Shown: positions 33,969 to 42,773 of the stretch, piece after piece
Position numbering within the stretch: position 1 is the first letter of the stretch
Layout of the letters: every line of letters starts with the position of its first letter
Source: an uncultured Tissierellia bacterium
GTDB lineage: Bacteria > Bacillota > Clostridia > Tissierellales > Peptoniphilaceae
Assembly (NCBI GenBank): GCA_947253765.1
Contig: CAMYAK010000001.1
Location: 1-64,000, forward strand
DNA: 64,000 bases
Direction: 5' to 3'
Made by a program: the position numbers and the translations under genes
The notes under the pieces: generated by a model
The model's database searches: none
What the model saw: the letters and a program-made list of their open reading frames with translations, nothing else
Told to the model about the DNA's origin: nothing

Positions 33969-35470
33969 CCTATTGCTCCTTTCAATTCCAAGCTGATGAG
34001 GTTGTTCATCTCAACCGCATATTCCATTGGCAGCTCCTTGGCTACCGGTTCGGCAAAGCCCCTGACTATCATGGCTTTAGCCTCATCTTCAGGAATTCCC
34101 CTAGTCATAAGATAAAAAACCGCATCCTCATCAATTGTTCCGATGCTGGCCTCGTGGCCCAATTCCACATCTTCGTTTTCTATTTTCATCACGGGGATGG
34201 TGTCTGTCCTGGAGTCCGAATCCAACATCAAGGATTGGCAGTCCTGGCTGCAAACAGACCCCTGTGCATTCTCGGCTATGAAAACCGTTCCCCTATATAC
34301 TGAAACCCCGCCGGATTTTGAAATCGACTTTGAGTTTATTGATGATTTTGTATTAGGAGCCAAGTGTATGGCCTGGGCTCCCGTATCAAGGTATTGGTCC
34401 TTGCCGGCAAAGGTAATGCCTGTATATTCAGAGGTAGCCCCTTCTCCGACCAGAACTGATGCCGGATAAAGCATGGATACGGCCGATCCGAAGGATCCTG
34501 AAATCCACTCGATTTTTCCGCCCTCTTCAACCCTGGCCCTTTTGGTGTTCAAGTTGTACATGTTTCTTGACCAGTTCTCTATGGTCGAGTACCGCAAATT
34601 GGCGTCTTCTCCTACATAGAGCTCAACGGCCCCCGCATGGAGGTTCAGGGTGTTATATTTCGGTGCTGAGCAGCCCTCAATGAAATGGCAATAGGCACCC
34701 GGCTCTATGATTATGAGTGTATGTTCAAACTGGCCCGCTCCCGGAGCATTCAGCCTGAAATAGGACTGTAGGGGAATATCCACATTTACTCCCTTTGGCA
34801 CATAAACGAAAGATCCGCCCGACCATACCGCATAGTGAAGGGCGGCATAGCGGTGGAGATTAGGGCTTATTATTTTCCCGAAATATTTTTTTACAAGCTC
34901 GGGATACTCCCTGACCCCGGTCTCGAAATCCGTGTATACTACGCCCTGTTTGGACAGGTAATCCTTCATATTATGGTAGACAATCTCTGAATCGTACTGG
35001 GCCCCGACTCCTGAAAGTGACTCTAGCTCAGCCTCCGGTATCCCCAATTTTTCAAATGTATCCCTTATCTCATCGGGCACATCCTTCCAATTTCTTGATT
35101 TCTGGGCTTTTGGCCTTACATATACGGAAATCTTGTCCATATCTACGGCAGAAAGGTCCGGTCCCCAATTAGGATTTTTTGATGAGTTGAATATCTTCAG
35201 AGCTTCCAATCTCTTTTCAAGCATCCATTCCGGTTCATTCTTCTCTTTGGAAATCTCCCTGACCGTCTCTTCGTTCAAGCCATTATCCGTTTTATATTCA
35301 TAGTCAAATTTGTTTTTTATGTCATAAACCCCACGCCTCTGGTCGGAAACTTGCGACCTCTCAGGGGCTTGAATTTTTTCGCTTCTTTTCTTCTCTTCCC
35401 TCTGAGCCTTCCTCTCTTCATGGCGCAGGGCGGCCAAGTCCTTGGACTTTTTTAAATCAGGTCTGTCCAT
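33965..35470 (-). CDS. sufB: Fe-S assembly scaffold SufB with charged N-terminal extension
   Basis: SufB is the scaffold on which nascent clusters form. The 501-aa protein has the family core from GVYDIKNKFDYEY (residue 47) to the C-terminal IGTIDEDAVFYLMTRG. Cysteines lie in VCSQDCQSL, the persulfide-receiving region. Residues 1-46 are a Lys/Arg/Glu-rich extension not present in Bacillus SufB. It appears real because GGAGG at the end of sufC sits 8 nt before this ATG. The gap to sufC is 3 nt. Confidence 0.95.
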   Translation of the reverse strand: MDRPDLKKSKDLAALRHEERKAQREEKKRSEKIQAPERSQVSDQRRGVYDIKNKFDYEYKTDNGLNEETVREISKEKNEPEWMLEKRLEALKIFNSSKNPNWGPDLSAVDMDKISVYVRPKAQKSRNWKDVPDEIRDTFEKLGIPEAELESLSGVGAQYDSEIVYHNMKDYLSKQGVVYTDFETGVREYPELVKKYFGKIISPNLHRYAALHYAVWSGGSFVYVPKGVNVDIPLQSYFRLNAPGAGQFEHTLIIIEPGAYCHFIEGCSAPKYNTLNLHAGAVELYVGEDANLRYSTIENWSRNMYNLNTKRARVEEGGKIEWISGSFGSAVSMLYPASVLVGEGATSEYTGITFAGKDQYLDTGAQAIHLAPNTKSSINSKSISKSGGVSVYRGTVFIAENAQGSVCSQDCQSLMLDSDSRTDTIPVMKIENEDVELGHEASIGTIDEDAVFYLMTRGIPEDEAKAMIVRGFAEPVAKELPMEYAVEMNNLISLELKGAIG

Positions 35471-35473
35471 GGA

Positions 35474-36223
35474 TTAGGCCTCCAGCTCTTCGCGGATCCA
35501 GCCGTAACCCTGACTCTGGATCTTGTCTACAAGGTCCGGTCCGCCTTCTTTTGCGATTTTTCCGTCAATTATTACGTGGACCTTATCAGGATGCAGGGCA
35601 CTCAATATGCTTGAGATATGAGTAATTATCATGCAGGATTTTTCTTCATTCAAAAAGTCGGACATACCTTGGGAAACTACCCTTACAGCATCAACATCAA
35701 GGCCTGAATCCGTCTCGTCCATCATGACAAAATCCGGATCCAGGGTCTGCATTTGTAAAATTTCCGTCTTTTTCTTCTCTCCGCCTGAAAATCCCACGTT
35801 TAAGTATCTTCCGGGCAAGTCCTTTTTCATCTCCAATTTTTCAGATTTCTTCCTGATCTCTTTGTTGAATTTCAGGACAGAGGGATTCTTGCCTTCTTTT
35901 AAAGCTAAGGCCGACCTTAGAAAATCCTCAACGGCTATTCCCGGGATCTCCTTGGGACTCTGGAAGCACATGAAAATCCCTGCCCGGGCTCTTTCGTCAA
36001 CACTCATTTCAAGTATTGATTCTCCCTTATACAAAATATCTCCTGAAGTAACCTTATAGGCAGGATGGGCCATTATGGCATTGGCAAGGGTTGATTTTCC
36101 GGCCCCGTTGGGTCCCATAAGAACGTGGACCTTACCGGCCTCTATTGTTAATGAAACTCCCTTTAAGATCTCACGATTGTTTACACTGACATGAAGGTCT
36201 CTTACCTCTAATAAATTAGACAT
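35474..36223 (-). CDS. sufC: Fe-S assembly ATPase SufC
   Basis: SufC is the ABC-type ATPase of SufBC2D. The 249-aa protein has Walker A GPNGAGKST near 37, the signature FSGGEKKKTE and the Walker B segment VMMDETDSGLD with the family's extra residues. AAAGGAG precedes the ATG. It is the first suf gene and lies 35 nt after the glycosyltransferase. Confidence 0.97.
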   Translation of the reverse strand: MSNLLEVRDLHVSVNNREILKGVSLTIEAGKVHVLMGPNGAGKSTLANAIMAHPAYKVTSGDILYKGESILEMSVDERARAGIFMCFQSPKEIPGIAVEDFLRSALALKEGKNPSVLKFNKEIRKKSEKLEMKKDLPGRYLNVGFSGGEKKKTEILQMQTLDPDFVMMDETDSGLDVDAVRVVSQGMSDFLNEEKSCMIITHISSILSALHPDKVHVIIDGKIAKEGGPDLVDKIQSQGYGWIREELEA

Positions 36224-36258
36224 ATCTACTCCTTTATATTTTTAAATCCGACTCGGTG

Positions 36259-37419
36259 TCATAAAGATCCGTGTTCCCTATATACTTCCAGTATAAGCCC
36301 GGCAATCCTCTGCGGTGAGAACTCCTCAGTAATTCCGGCCGAAATTTCGGCCCTGTTAAAGTCCTCATAGTTTTCCCTCATCATATTCATGGCCTTGCAT
36401 GCTCCGTCAATGTCTCCGGGATTCACAAAATATCCCATATCCGGCTCAATAAAGTCCTGAGGACCGCCAGACCTGGTTGATATTACAGGCAGGCCTCCGG
36501 CCAGGGCCTCAATGAAGGCTACGCCGAATGTTTCTGAATAAGAAAGCAGGATGAAGGCCTGTGACTTTTTATATTCATCGGCCAAATCTCTCCGGGGTCT
36601 TATACCTTTAAATTCAATCTTATCTTTTATACCCTTTTCTTGAGCAAGCTTTTCAAGTTCTTCTCTTTTTGAACCTTTCCCGAATATTTTCAGCCTGCTT
36701 GTCGGGTATTTTTCCAAGTGTTGCTTAAAAGCTTTTATGAGTATATCAAATCCTTTGATTTGAATAAGATTGCCTGTTGAAACAAAATTAAAATATTCTG
36801 AACCCTTGTCGGCGCTGTCTTTATGATCGCCTTCAAGTGCTTCGCTATATTTAAATATTGATGTGTCTACAAGATTGTGTATAACAATGGAGTCAAAGCC
36901 GAGCTTCTGCTTGATATTGTTTTTAAGGGACCCTGAAACAGTAATGAGGGCCTCAAGTCTGGGATAAACCTCCAAGGCCTGCAACTCATCCTCTTCCTTT
37001 ATTTTTTCCCTGTTAAGTTTTGAAGAGTGCTCTGTCAGATATAGAGGGACCCCCTCTTTTTCAGCCTTCTCATGTGTAACAAGGCCCATATCGGTAAAAT
37101 GGGCATGAATAAGGCAGGGCTTCCCCTTGTCAGCTAAAGCCCTGTCATAAAGTTTATTAAATGCTGTTTTCCCTAATTTCGATCTTATAGCAAAGGGTAG
37201 GAGGCCAATGGGAATATCTGTTTTATATATATCAATTCCGTCCCTATGCAGCTTCTTAATCCCCCACTTTCTCCAATGCCAAATCGACCTGAAGTCCAGA
37301 GCCATATAGACCACTTCGAGTCCAGCTTCTTTGAGAGCTTTTGCCTGGTCCCAGGCGAACTGGCCCACAGTGGGTTCCTTCTCAGTCGGCAAGTTATTGC
37401 CCACAACCATTACATACAT
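36259..37419 (-). CDS. GT4-family glycosyltransferase
   Basis: The 386-aa protein has the GT-B fold of GT4 transferases: an N-terminal acceptor domain (KEPTVGQFAWDQAKAL) and a C-terminal nucleotide-sugar domain with STGNLIQIKGFDILIKAF, a KIFGKG motif, and the EX7E region SETFGVAFIEALAGGLPVIST. No membrane segments are visible, so it is probably cytoplasmic-face. The ATG lies 1 nt after mrp with only a weak ribosome binding site; a second ATG three codons in is possible. The sugar and acceptor are unknown. Its place between mrp and sufC is unusual. Confidence 0.85.
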   Translation of the reverse strand: MYVMVVGNNLPTEKEPTVGQFAWDQAKALKEAGLEVVYMALDFRSIWHWRKWGIKKLHRDGIDIYKTDIPIGLLPFAIRSKLGKTAFNKLYDRALADKGKPCLIHAHFTDMGLVTHEKAEKEGVPLYLTEHSSKLNREKIKEEDELQALEVYPRLEALITVSGSLKNNIKQKLGFDSIVIHNLVDTSIFKYSEALEGDHKDSADKGSEYFNFVSTGNLIQIKGFDILIKAFKQHLEKYPTSRLKIFGKGSKREELEKLAQEKGIKDKIEFKGIRPRRDLADEYKKSQAFILLSYSETFGVAFIEALAGGLPVISTRSGGPQDFIEPDMGYFVNPGDIDGACKAMNMMRENYEDFNRAEISAGITEEFSPQRIAGLILEVYREHGSL

Positions 37420-37420
37420 A

Positions 37421-38275
37421 TCAATTATTATTCGCCTTCAATTTTTCCAGCTTGTCAACCAGCTTATCAAAGTGGCTGACATCAGCCTCTTCTATCTTGC
37501 CCTTGTCCATGAGCTCGGCTATCCCCGGATTAATAGGGAGCTGTGCCAGCAGGTCCAATTTCTTTTCCTTACAAATTTCCTCTATATGGCTTTCTCCGAA
37601 GATCTTATACTCATTGCCGGTATCCGGCGCCTTGAAATAGCTCATGTTTTCTATGACCCCAAGAATCGGAATCCCCATCATAAGGCACATATTCATGGCC
37701 TTTTCTACTATCATTGATACCAAATCCTGGGGGCTGGTCACCAGGATAACCCCGTCCAAGGGCAGGGTCTGAAATACGGTTAATGGGACATCTCCTGTTC
37801 CCGGCGGCATATCAACAAACATATAGTCAACATTGCTATAAACAATGTCGGTCCAAAACTGCTTAACGGCCATGCCGACCATGGGCCCCTTCCATATGAT
37901 GGGGTCCACATCCCTCTCAAGTATAAGGTTTGTTGAGACAACCTGAATTCCTGAATTTGTCTCCCTTGCATGGGCAAGACCGTCCATCATTTCCAAGCCC
38001 TTGGAAAGTCCGAAAGCCTTAGGGATTGACGGCCCGGTTATATCAGCATCCAATATGGCGGCATTCCAGCCCGATTTTTCCATGGCCAGGGCTGAAAGAG
38101 AGGTGACCGTGCTTTTTCCCACACCGCCCTTACCGGACATAACTGCTATGACCTTGTCAATACGGCTTTTTTCATTGGGCTTTTCATAGAAAACAGGCTT
38201 GCCCTGCTTTACATTTTCCTGCATTTTTTTAGTTTTATCTTCCATTTCTTTAAGCTTCTTTTTATTATCGGCCAT
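37421..38275 (-). CDS. mrp: Mrp/NBP35-family P-loop ATPase lacking the CxxC motif
   Basis: The 284-aa protein has the deviant Walker A MSGKGGVGKST near 47-57 and the DMPPGTGDVPLT motif of Mrp/ApbC Fe-S carriers. A charged N-terminal region replaces the DUF59 domain of longer members. Where the family has CPxC after MSYF, this protein reads MSYFKAPDTG; the codons AAG GCG CCG GAT ACC GGC confirm it. The bridging-cluster cysteines are therefore missing. The start overlaps the fni end by 11 nt. The placement next to suf suggests an Fe-S role despite the loss. Confidence 0.9.
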   Translation of the reverse strand: MADNKKKLKEMEDKTKKMQENVKQGKPVFYEKPNEKSRIDKVIAVMSGKGGVGKSTVTSLSALAMEKSGWNAAILDADITGPSIPKAFGLSKGLEMMDGLAHARETNSGIQVVSTNLILERDVDPIIWKGPMVGMAVKQFWTDIVYSNVDYMFVDMPPGTGDVPLTVFQTLPLDGVILVTSPQDLVSMIVEKAMNMCLMMGIPILGVIENMSYFKAPDTGNEYKIFGESHIEEICKEKKLDLLAQLPINPGIAELMDKGKIEEADVSHFDKLVDKLEKLKANNN

Positions 38276-39311
38276 TTTCCGCCCCGTTTCTCAATTCATT
38301 ATCTATAAGCGCTTTTAACCTGCCCACATATGCGTGGGGGACTTTTTTTAGTTTTTCCGGCCTGTCACAGCTCAGGAGCAACATTCCTATCTTAAAATGG
38401 CCTAAAAATCTGGAGATGTAGTCCTCAGCATAGGCCCTGTCACCATGGAGGAGGAATTTCAGGAGTTCCCCTGAAACAGCCCCCATATCGGCTCCCATAA
38501 CCATACCTCTTATAAGATCCGAAGCAGTCTTAATTCCACCCGATACCATGATTTTATTATCCGGACAATATTTTAAGGCATTCCACAGTGACTTGGCCGT
38601 GGGTATTCCCCAGTCGTAAAACTCTGTGAAATCCTCATCAAGCCTGCGCAAATCCTCTATTTCAAAAAAGTTGGTTCCACCCATTCCTGAAACATCTACC
38701 ATAGCCAATGGGAGTTGGTTCAAAAAGGTCAGGTCTTCCCTGTTGAAGCCGAAGCCCACCTCTTTTACGATTATTTTACCCGGAAAAGCCCGGCTCAATT
38801 TTTCCAGGTTTTCCTTCCTTCCCTTGAAATTCCTGTCCCCTTCGGACATGGTCAGCTCCTGGGAAGGATTTATGTGGATACCTATGCCGTCAGCATCTAT
38901 CATATCCATGACCTTCTTGACTTCATCAATCCCGGCATCAGAACCCAAGTTAGCAAAAATGAGACCGTCGGACCCCATAATATCCCTGATTTGAGAGAAG
39001 CTTTCAATGCTGTCCTCGTCTTCCAGGGCGATTTTCATTGACCCGACCTGCATGGGGATCTTGAAGTCTCTTGCAATTTCCGCCAGGTCCCGATTTATCT
39101 GTCCGGTCATCTCCGTCCCGCCTGTCATGGCATTGATCATTAGGGGCATTGATATGGTCTTTCCCATCAAGCTTGTTGATGGATCCACATCGTCAAGGTC
39201 CAGCTCCGGCAAGGAGTCCTGCTCAAAGTACACGTCATCCAAAAGGTTATCTCCCCTATATTCGGATCTCAGGCAATACTCTATATGTTCGTCTTTACGC
39301 TCTTTTCGCAT
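38265..39311 (-). CDS. fni: Type 2 isopentenyl-diphosphate isomerase
   Basis: This FMN- and NADPH-dependent enzyme interconverts IPP and DMAPP. The 348-aa TIM-barrel protein begins with the family motif RKDEHI and has INAMTGGT, the FMN-binding MQVGSMKIAL, the phosphate loop GGIKTASD and MGADMGAVSG. AGGAGG lies before the ATG. It is the first gene of the long cluster through suf. No mevalonate or MEP genes are nearby. Confidence 0.96.
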   Translation of the reverse strand: MRKERKDEHIEYCLRSEYRGDNLLDDVYFEQDSLPELDLDDVDPSTSLMGKTISMPLMINAMTGGTEMTGQINRDLAEIARDFKIPMQVGSMKIALEDEDSIESFSQIRDIMGSDGLIFANLGSDAGIDEVKKVMDMIDADGIGIHINPSQELTMSEGDRNFKGRKENLEKLSRAFPGKIIVKEVGFGFNREDLTFLNQLPLAMVDVSGMGGTNFFEIEDLRRLDEDFTEFYDWGIPTAKSLWNALKYCPDNKIMVSGGIKTASDLIRGMVMGADMGAVSGELLKFLLHGDRAYAEDYISRFLGHFKIGMLLLSCDRPEKLKKVPHAYVGRLKALIDNELRNGAENGR

Positions 39312-39612
39312 TCCGGCCTCCTTCCAAATCCTCTGCGTCTCTTGTCATAATATACTAATTCTATCATCTCAACGGCTTTTTTAGAACGTCTTTTCCCATT
39401 CTATCTAATATTGTTTAAACTAAACGTGGTATAATTTATATCCAAATTTATACAGTTTGACTCTGTATTTTAACATATTAGGGTAATAATATTGGTGTTG
39501 ATTTCAATTTTCATTGGAAAATCATTTCTGATGAATGATAATATTGAATAAGAATGTTAACTAACGCAGGCAAAGCTTATAACTACACTTATTTATATGG
39601 AAAGGAAACAGT
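39312..39612. other. Divergent intergenic region fni/fprA
   Basis: About 300 AT-rich bases without a gene. They hold an extended -10 (TGGTATAAT, ending 39435) and a second candidate promoter (39555-39583), both toward fprA. The fni promoter is unclear: TATATT/TATTAT motifs lie near 39343-39352 without a good -35. The octamer TAATATTG occurs three times (39406-39413, 39487-39494, 39539-39546), possibly by chance in AT-rich DNA. Confidence 0.5.
39555..39583 (+). promoter_or_regulatory. Candidate fprA promoter
   Basis: TGTTAA (39555-39560) and TATAAC (39578-39583) are 17 nt apart and would start transcription about 22 nt before the ATG. The extended -10 at 39427-39435 is an alternative giving a 170-nt leader. 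Confidence 0.4.
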
Positions 39613-40860
39613 ATGCTTCACAGTGCAAAAATCACGGATGACCTGATGTACATAGGAGTCAATGACAGACAAACTGCTTTATTTGAAAACCAGTGGCCCC
39701 TGCCCTCCGGAATTTCCTATAATTCTTATCTTATGCTGGATGAAAAAACCTGCCTTATGGACGCAGTAAAAATCACGGAAGTTGAGGGAATGCTGGAGAA
39801 TTTAAAGAACAGCCTCAACGGACGACCGCTTGATTATATAGTTGTCCACCATGTCGAGCCTGACCACTCATCCTCTTTGGATATCCTTATGATGCTATAT
39901 CCCGATGCCAAACTTGTAGGAAACAAAAAGACTTTCAGCTTCCTCAAGAATTTTTACGGCATTGACCAGGCAGACCACATTTTAGTGGATGACGGGGATA
40001 TCTTGGATCTTGGCAAGCACAAACTGGCTTTTTACAAGACACCAATGGTCCATTGGCCCGAGTCAATGGTTTCTTTTGATACCACTGACGGCATACTCTT
40101 CAGCCAGGACATATTCGGCAGCTACGGTGCCCTTGAAGGTCCCCTCTTTGATGATGAAATCAGCCGCTGGGACCACTATTCAGATGAGGCTGTCCGCTAT
40201 TACGTCAATATAGTTTCAAAGTATTCCATGATGGCCCTCAGGGCTTTGGACAAGCTTTCCGGCCTGGATATAAAGATGATCTGTCCCGACCACGGTCCTG
40301 TTTGGCGCAGCCATCCTGAGGAAATTCTCAAACTATATAAAACTCTTGCCTCTTCCAAGGTTGACCAGTCGGTTACCGTGATTTACGGATCAATGTATGG
40401 AAATACTGAAAACATGGCGGATTGCCTGGTAAGGGAGCTTTCAATACAGGGGATCAAGGATGTCAAACTCTTTGATGTTTCAAAGACCCACTTCTCCTAT
40501 CTGGAGGCTGAGTGTTGGAAATCACGCGGCATAGTTTTGGGGTCATGCTCGTACGATTCCGACCTTTTCCCGCCCATGCAGGCTTTTGTAAATCATTTGG
40601 ATAAGAATAAGCTCAAAAACCACGTTCTGGGAATTTTTGGAAACTACTCCTGGTCAGGCGGCGGATTGAAGGGCCTAAAAGCTTTTGCAGAAAAACAAAA
40701 AGGCATGGAAGTTATTGAAGATCCGCAGCCGGATGCCCTTTCAGGTCCTAAGGCCGAGGACTTTGCCCAGCTCAAACTCTTGGCTGAAAAAGTGGCTGAT
40801 GCTGTTAAGGCCCATGCTGAAGAAGATGAAAAAACATCTTTCAAGTTATTTGATAAATAA
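39613..40860 (+). CDS. fprA: Flavodiiron protein (FprA type)
   Basis: Flavodiiron proteins reduce O2 to water or NO to N2O and protect anaerobes. The 415-aa protein has an N-terminal metallo-beta-lactamase-like diiron domain with HHVEPDHSSS (the HxExDH motif) and further ligands in MVHWPESM and CPDHGPVW. A C-terminal flavodoxin domain with the FMN loop YGSMYGNTE follows near 260. AAAGGAAA precedes the ATG. There is no rubredoxin domain, so an external donor is needed. gpmI follows 40 nt later. Confidence 0.96.
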   Translation: MLHSAKITDDLMYIGVNDRQTALFENQWPLPSGISYNSYLMLDEKTCLMDAVKITEVEGMLENLKNSLNGRPLDYIVVHHVEPDHSSSLDILMMLYPDAKLVGNKKTFSFLKNFYGIDQADHILVDDGDILDLGKHKLAFYKTPMVHWPESMVSFDTTDGILFSQDIFGSYGALEGPLFDDEISRWDHYSDEAVRYYVNIVSKYSMMALRALDKLSGLDIKMICPDHGPVWRSHPEEILKLYKTLASSKVDQSVTVIYGSMYGNTENMADCLVRELSIQGIKDVKLFDVSKTHFSYLEAECWKSRGIVLGSCSYDSDLFPPMQAFVNHLDKNKLKNHVLGIFGNYSWSGGGLKGLKAFAEKQKGMEVIEDPQPDALSGPKAEDFAQLKLLAEKVADAVKAHAEEDEKTSFKLFDK

Positions 40861-40900
40861 AAACAAGAATTATTATTTCTAATAATTAGAAAGGAACACA

Positions 40901-42499
40901 ATGGCTGAATTAGAAAGAAAAGTTGTCCTGGTTGTTATGGACGGAGTGGGAATCAGCTCCGATGGCAAAAAGGACGGCGATGCCTTTTACCAAGCCCACA
41001 CCCCCTGCCTGGATAAATTAATGAAGGAAAGACCCATGATCGAGCTCAGGGCTCACGGCAAGGCTGTCGGATTGCCCTCCGATGCCGATATGGGAAACTC
41101 GGAGGTCGGTCACAATGCAATGGGCTGCGGCCAGATCTATGCCCAGGGTGCCGAGCTGGTCAATCGTTCAATAGAGTCCGGGCTCATATTCGAGTCCTCA
41201 TGCTGGAAAGAAGCTATTTCCAAGTGCATTAACAACGGAGCCCTTCATTTTATAGGTCTCCTGTCGGACGGCAATGTCCATTCACACATTGACCACCTTA
41301 AGGCCATGATCAAAGAAGCGAAAAAAAAGGGAGTAAGGGAAGTCTTTATCCATGCCCTTCTTGACGGACGTGATGTCCCCCCGACTTCGGGAATGACCTA
41401 TATTGAAGACATAGAAAACTTTGCCAAGAGCCTAAATTCCGATGATTTCTCATGCAGGATAGCTTCCGGCGGCGGCAGGATGAACATAACCATGGATAGG
41501 TATAAGGCCGACTGGTCTATGGTTGAAAGGGGCTGGAATGCCCAGGTCCACGGTGAGGCCCTGCCCTTCGGTTCAGCCGAATTGGCATATAAAAGTTTGA
41601 GAGAAAGCACCGGTAAAATTGATCAGGACCTCCCCGCTTTCGTAATTGAAAAAGACGGAAAGCCCATAGGCCCTATAAAAGATGGGGATTCAGTAATCCT
41701 ATTCAATTTTAGGGGCGATAGGGCTTTGGAAGTTTCAATGGCCTTTGAGGACGATGACTTCCCGTATTTTGATAGGGGAAAAAGACCCGACTGCTATTTT
41801 GCCGGCATGCTTGAATATGACGGAGACTTGCACATACCAAAGCACTACCTGGTAAGCCCGCCCCATATAGAAAATACACTGACCGAATTTTTGGTTAAAA
41901 AGGGAGTTAATGAATTTGCTTGTTCGGAGACTCAGAAGTTTGGACATGTCACATATTTCTGGAATGGCAACAGGAGCGAAAAGTTCTCAGAGGAACTTGA
42001 GACCTGGCTGGAAATACCTTCTGATGTTGTGCCGTTTGAGCAAAGACCTTGGATGAAGTCGGCTGAGGTCACGGATGCCCTTATAGAAGCCATGGAGTCT
42101 GAAAAATACGGCTTCCTTAGGATAAATTATCCCAATGGAGATATGGTGGGCCATACAGGAAAATTTGAAAGCGTCAGAATAGCCATGGAAGCTGTGGATC
42201 TGGGGATTTCCCGGCTCCTGCCTGTGGCCGAAAAATTAGGCTACATACTTATGATAATGGCAGACCACGGAAACGCTGACGATATGAAGCAGAAAGATAA
42301 GAAGACGGGACAGACCCTGCCAAAAACTTCACACTCCTTGAACCCGGTCCCCTTCATAGTAGTAGACCCCAAAAATGAGGTCGAACTCGATACTTCAAAG
42401 TCTAATGTGGCCGGGCTGGCAAATGTCGCTGCTACCGTAGTAGAACTAATGGGCTTTAAAAAGCCTGACAGCTGGGAAGATTCCGTCCTTCTCAAGTAA
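40901..42499 (+). CDS. gpmI: 2,3-bisphosphoglycerate-independent phosphoglycerate mutase
   Basis: It interconverts 3- and 2-phosphoglycerate in glycolysis using two Mn2+. The 532-aa protein has the metal site VVMDGVG, the catalytic serine in MGNSEVGHNA, LLDGRDVPPTSG, and the C-terminal metal residues MADHGNADDM and KTSHSLNPVPF. It is some 20 residues longer than the Bacillus enzyme. AAAGGAAC precedes the ATG. It is probably co-transcribed with fprA and ends in a strong terminator. Confidence 0.96.
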   Translation: MAELERKVVLVVMDGVGISSDGKKDGDAFYQAHTPCLDKLMKERPMIELRAHGKAVGLPSDADMGNSEVGHNAMGCGQIYAQGAELVNRSIESGLIFESSCWKEAISKCINNGALHFIGLLSDGNVHSHIDHLKAMIKEAKKKGVREVFIHALLDGRDVPPTSGMTYIEDIENFAKSLNSDDFSCRIASGGGRMNITMDRYKADWSMVERGWNAQVHGEALPFGSAELAYKSLRESTGKIDQDLPAFVIEKDGKPIGPIKDGDSVILFNFRGDRALEVSMAFEDDDFPYFDRGKRPDCYFAGMLEYDGDLHIPKHYLVSPPHIENTLTEFLVKKGVNEFACSETQKFGHVTYFWNGNRSEKFSEELETWLEIPSDVVPFEQRPWMKSAEVTDALIEAMESEKYGFLRINYPNGDMVGHTGKFESVRIAMEAVDLGISRLLPVAEKLGYILMIMADHGNADDMKQKDKKTGQTLPKTSHSLNPVPFIVVDPKNEVELDTSKSNVAGLANVAATVVELMGFKKPDSWEDSVLLK

Positions 42500-42520
42500 C
42501 GATTAATTTCAATATATAAA

Positions 42521-42563
42521 GGGCCGGGCCTAAAGGATGATCCTTAGGCTCGGCCCTCTTTTA
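42521..42563 (+). terminator. gpmI terminator, convergent with the Arc-like gene
   Basis: A long stem (GGGCCG, GCCTAA, GGAT paired with ATCC, TTAGGC, CGGCCC; two single mismatches) between 42521 and 42556 is followed by TCTTTTATT. It may also stop minus-strand transcripts of the SPFH unit. Confidence 0.9.
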
Positions 42564-42574
42564 TTGGCCTGTAA

Positions 42575-42742
42575 TTAACTTTCTTCCTTTTTCTTCTTAC
42601 TCCTCCCCCTATCCTTCACACAATTTGTAAGAAGGTACTCTATCTGTCCATTGACGGACCTGAAATCATCTTCTGCCCAGGCGGCAATTTCATTGTATAG
42701 CTCTTGAGAAAGGCGTAAGGGGATCTGTTTTTTCTTTGACAT
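42575..42742 (-). CDS. Small Arc-type ribbon-helix-helix DNA-binding protein
   Basis: This 55-aa protein (starting MSKKKQIPLRLSQELYNEIA) matches the Arc/MetJ ribbon-helix-helix pattern: a short beta strand KQIPLRL, helix A with SQELYNEIAAWAEDD, and helix B after RSVNGQIEYLL. A very basic tail ends KDRGRSKKKKEES. AAGGGAA sits just before the ATG. It lies 31 nt after the SPFH gene and probably shares its transcript. Arc-like dimers bind palindromic half-sites, and a perfect dyad lies at the promoter of this unit (43908-43928), so autoregulation is plausible but unproven. Confidence 0.85.
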   Translation of the reverse strand: MSKKKQIPLRLSQELYNEIAAWAEDDFRSVNGQIEYLLTNCVKDRGRSKKKKEES

Positions 42743-42773
42743 TTCCCTTGGTCAATTTCTTAAGGCCTTTAGA

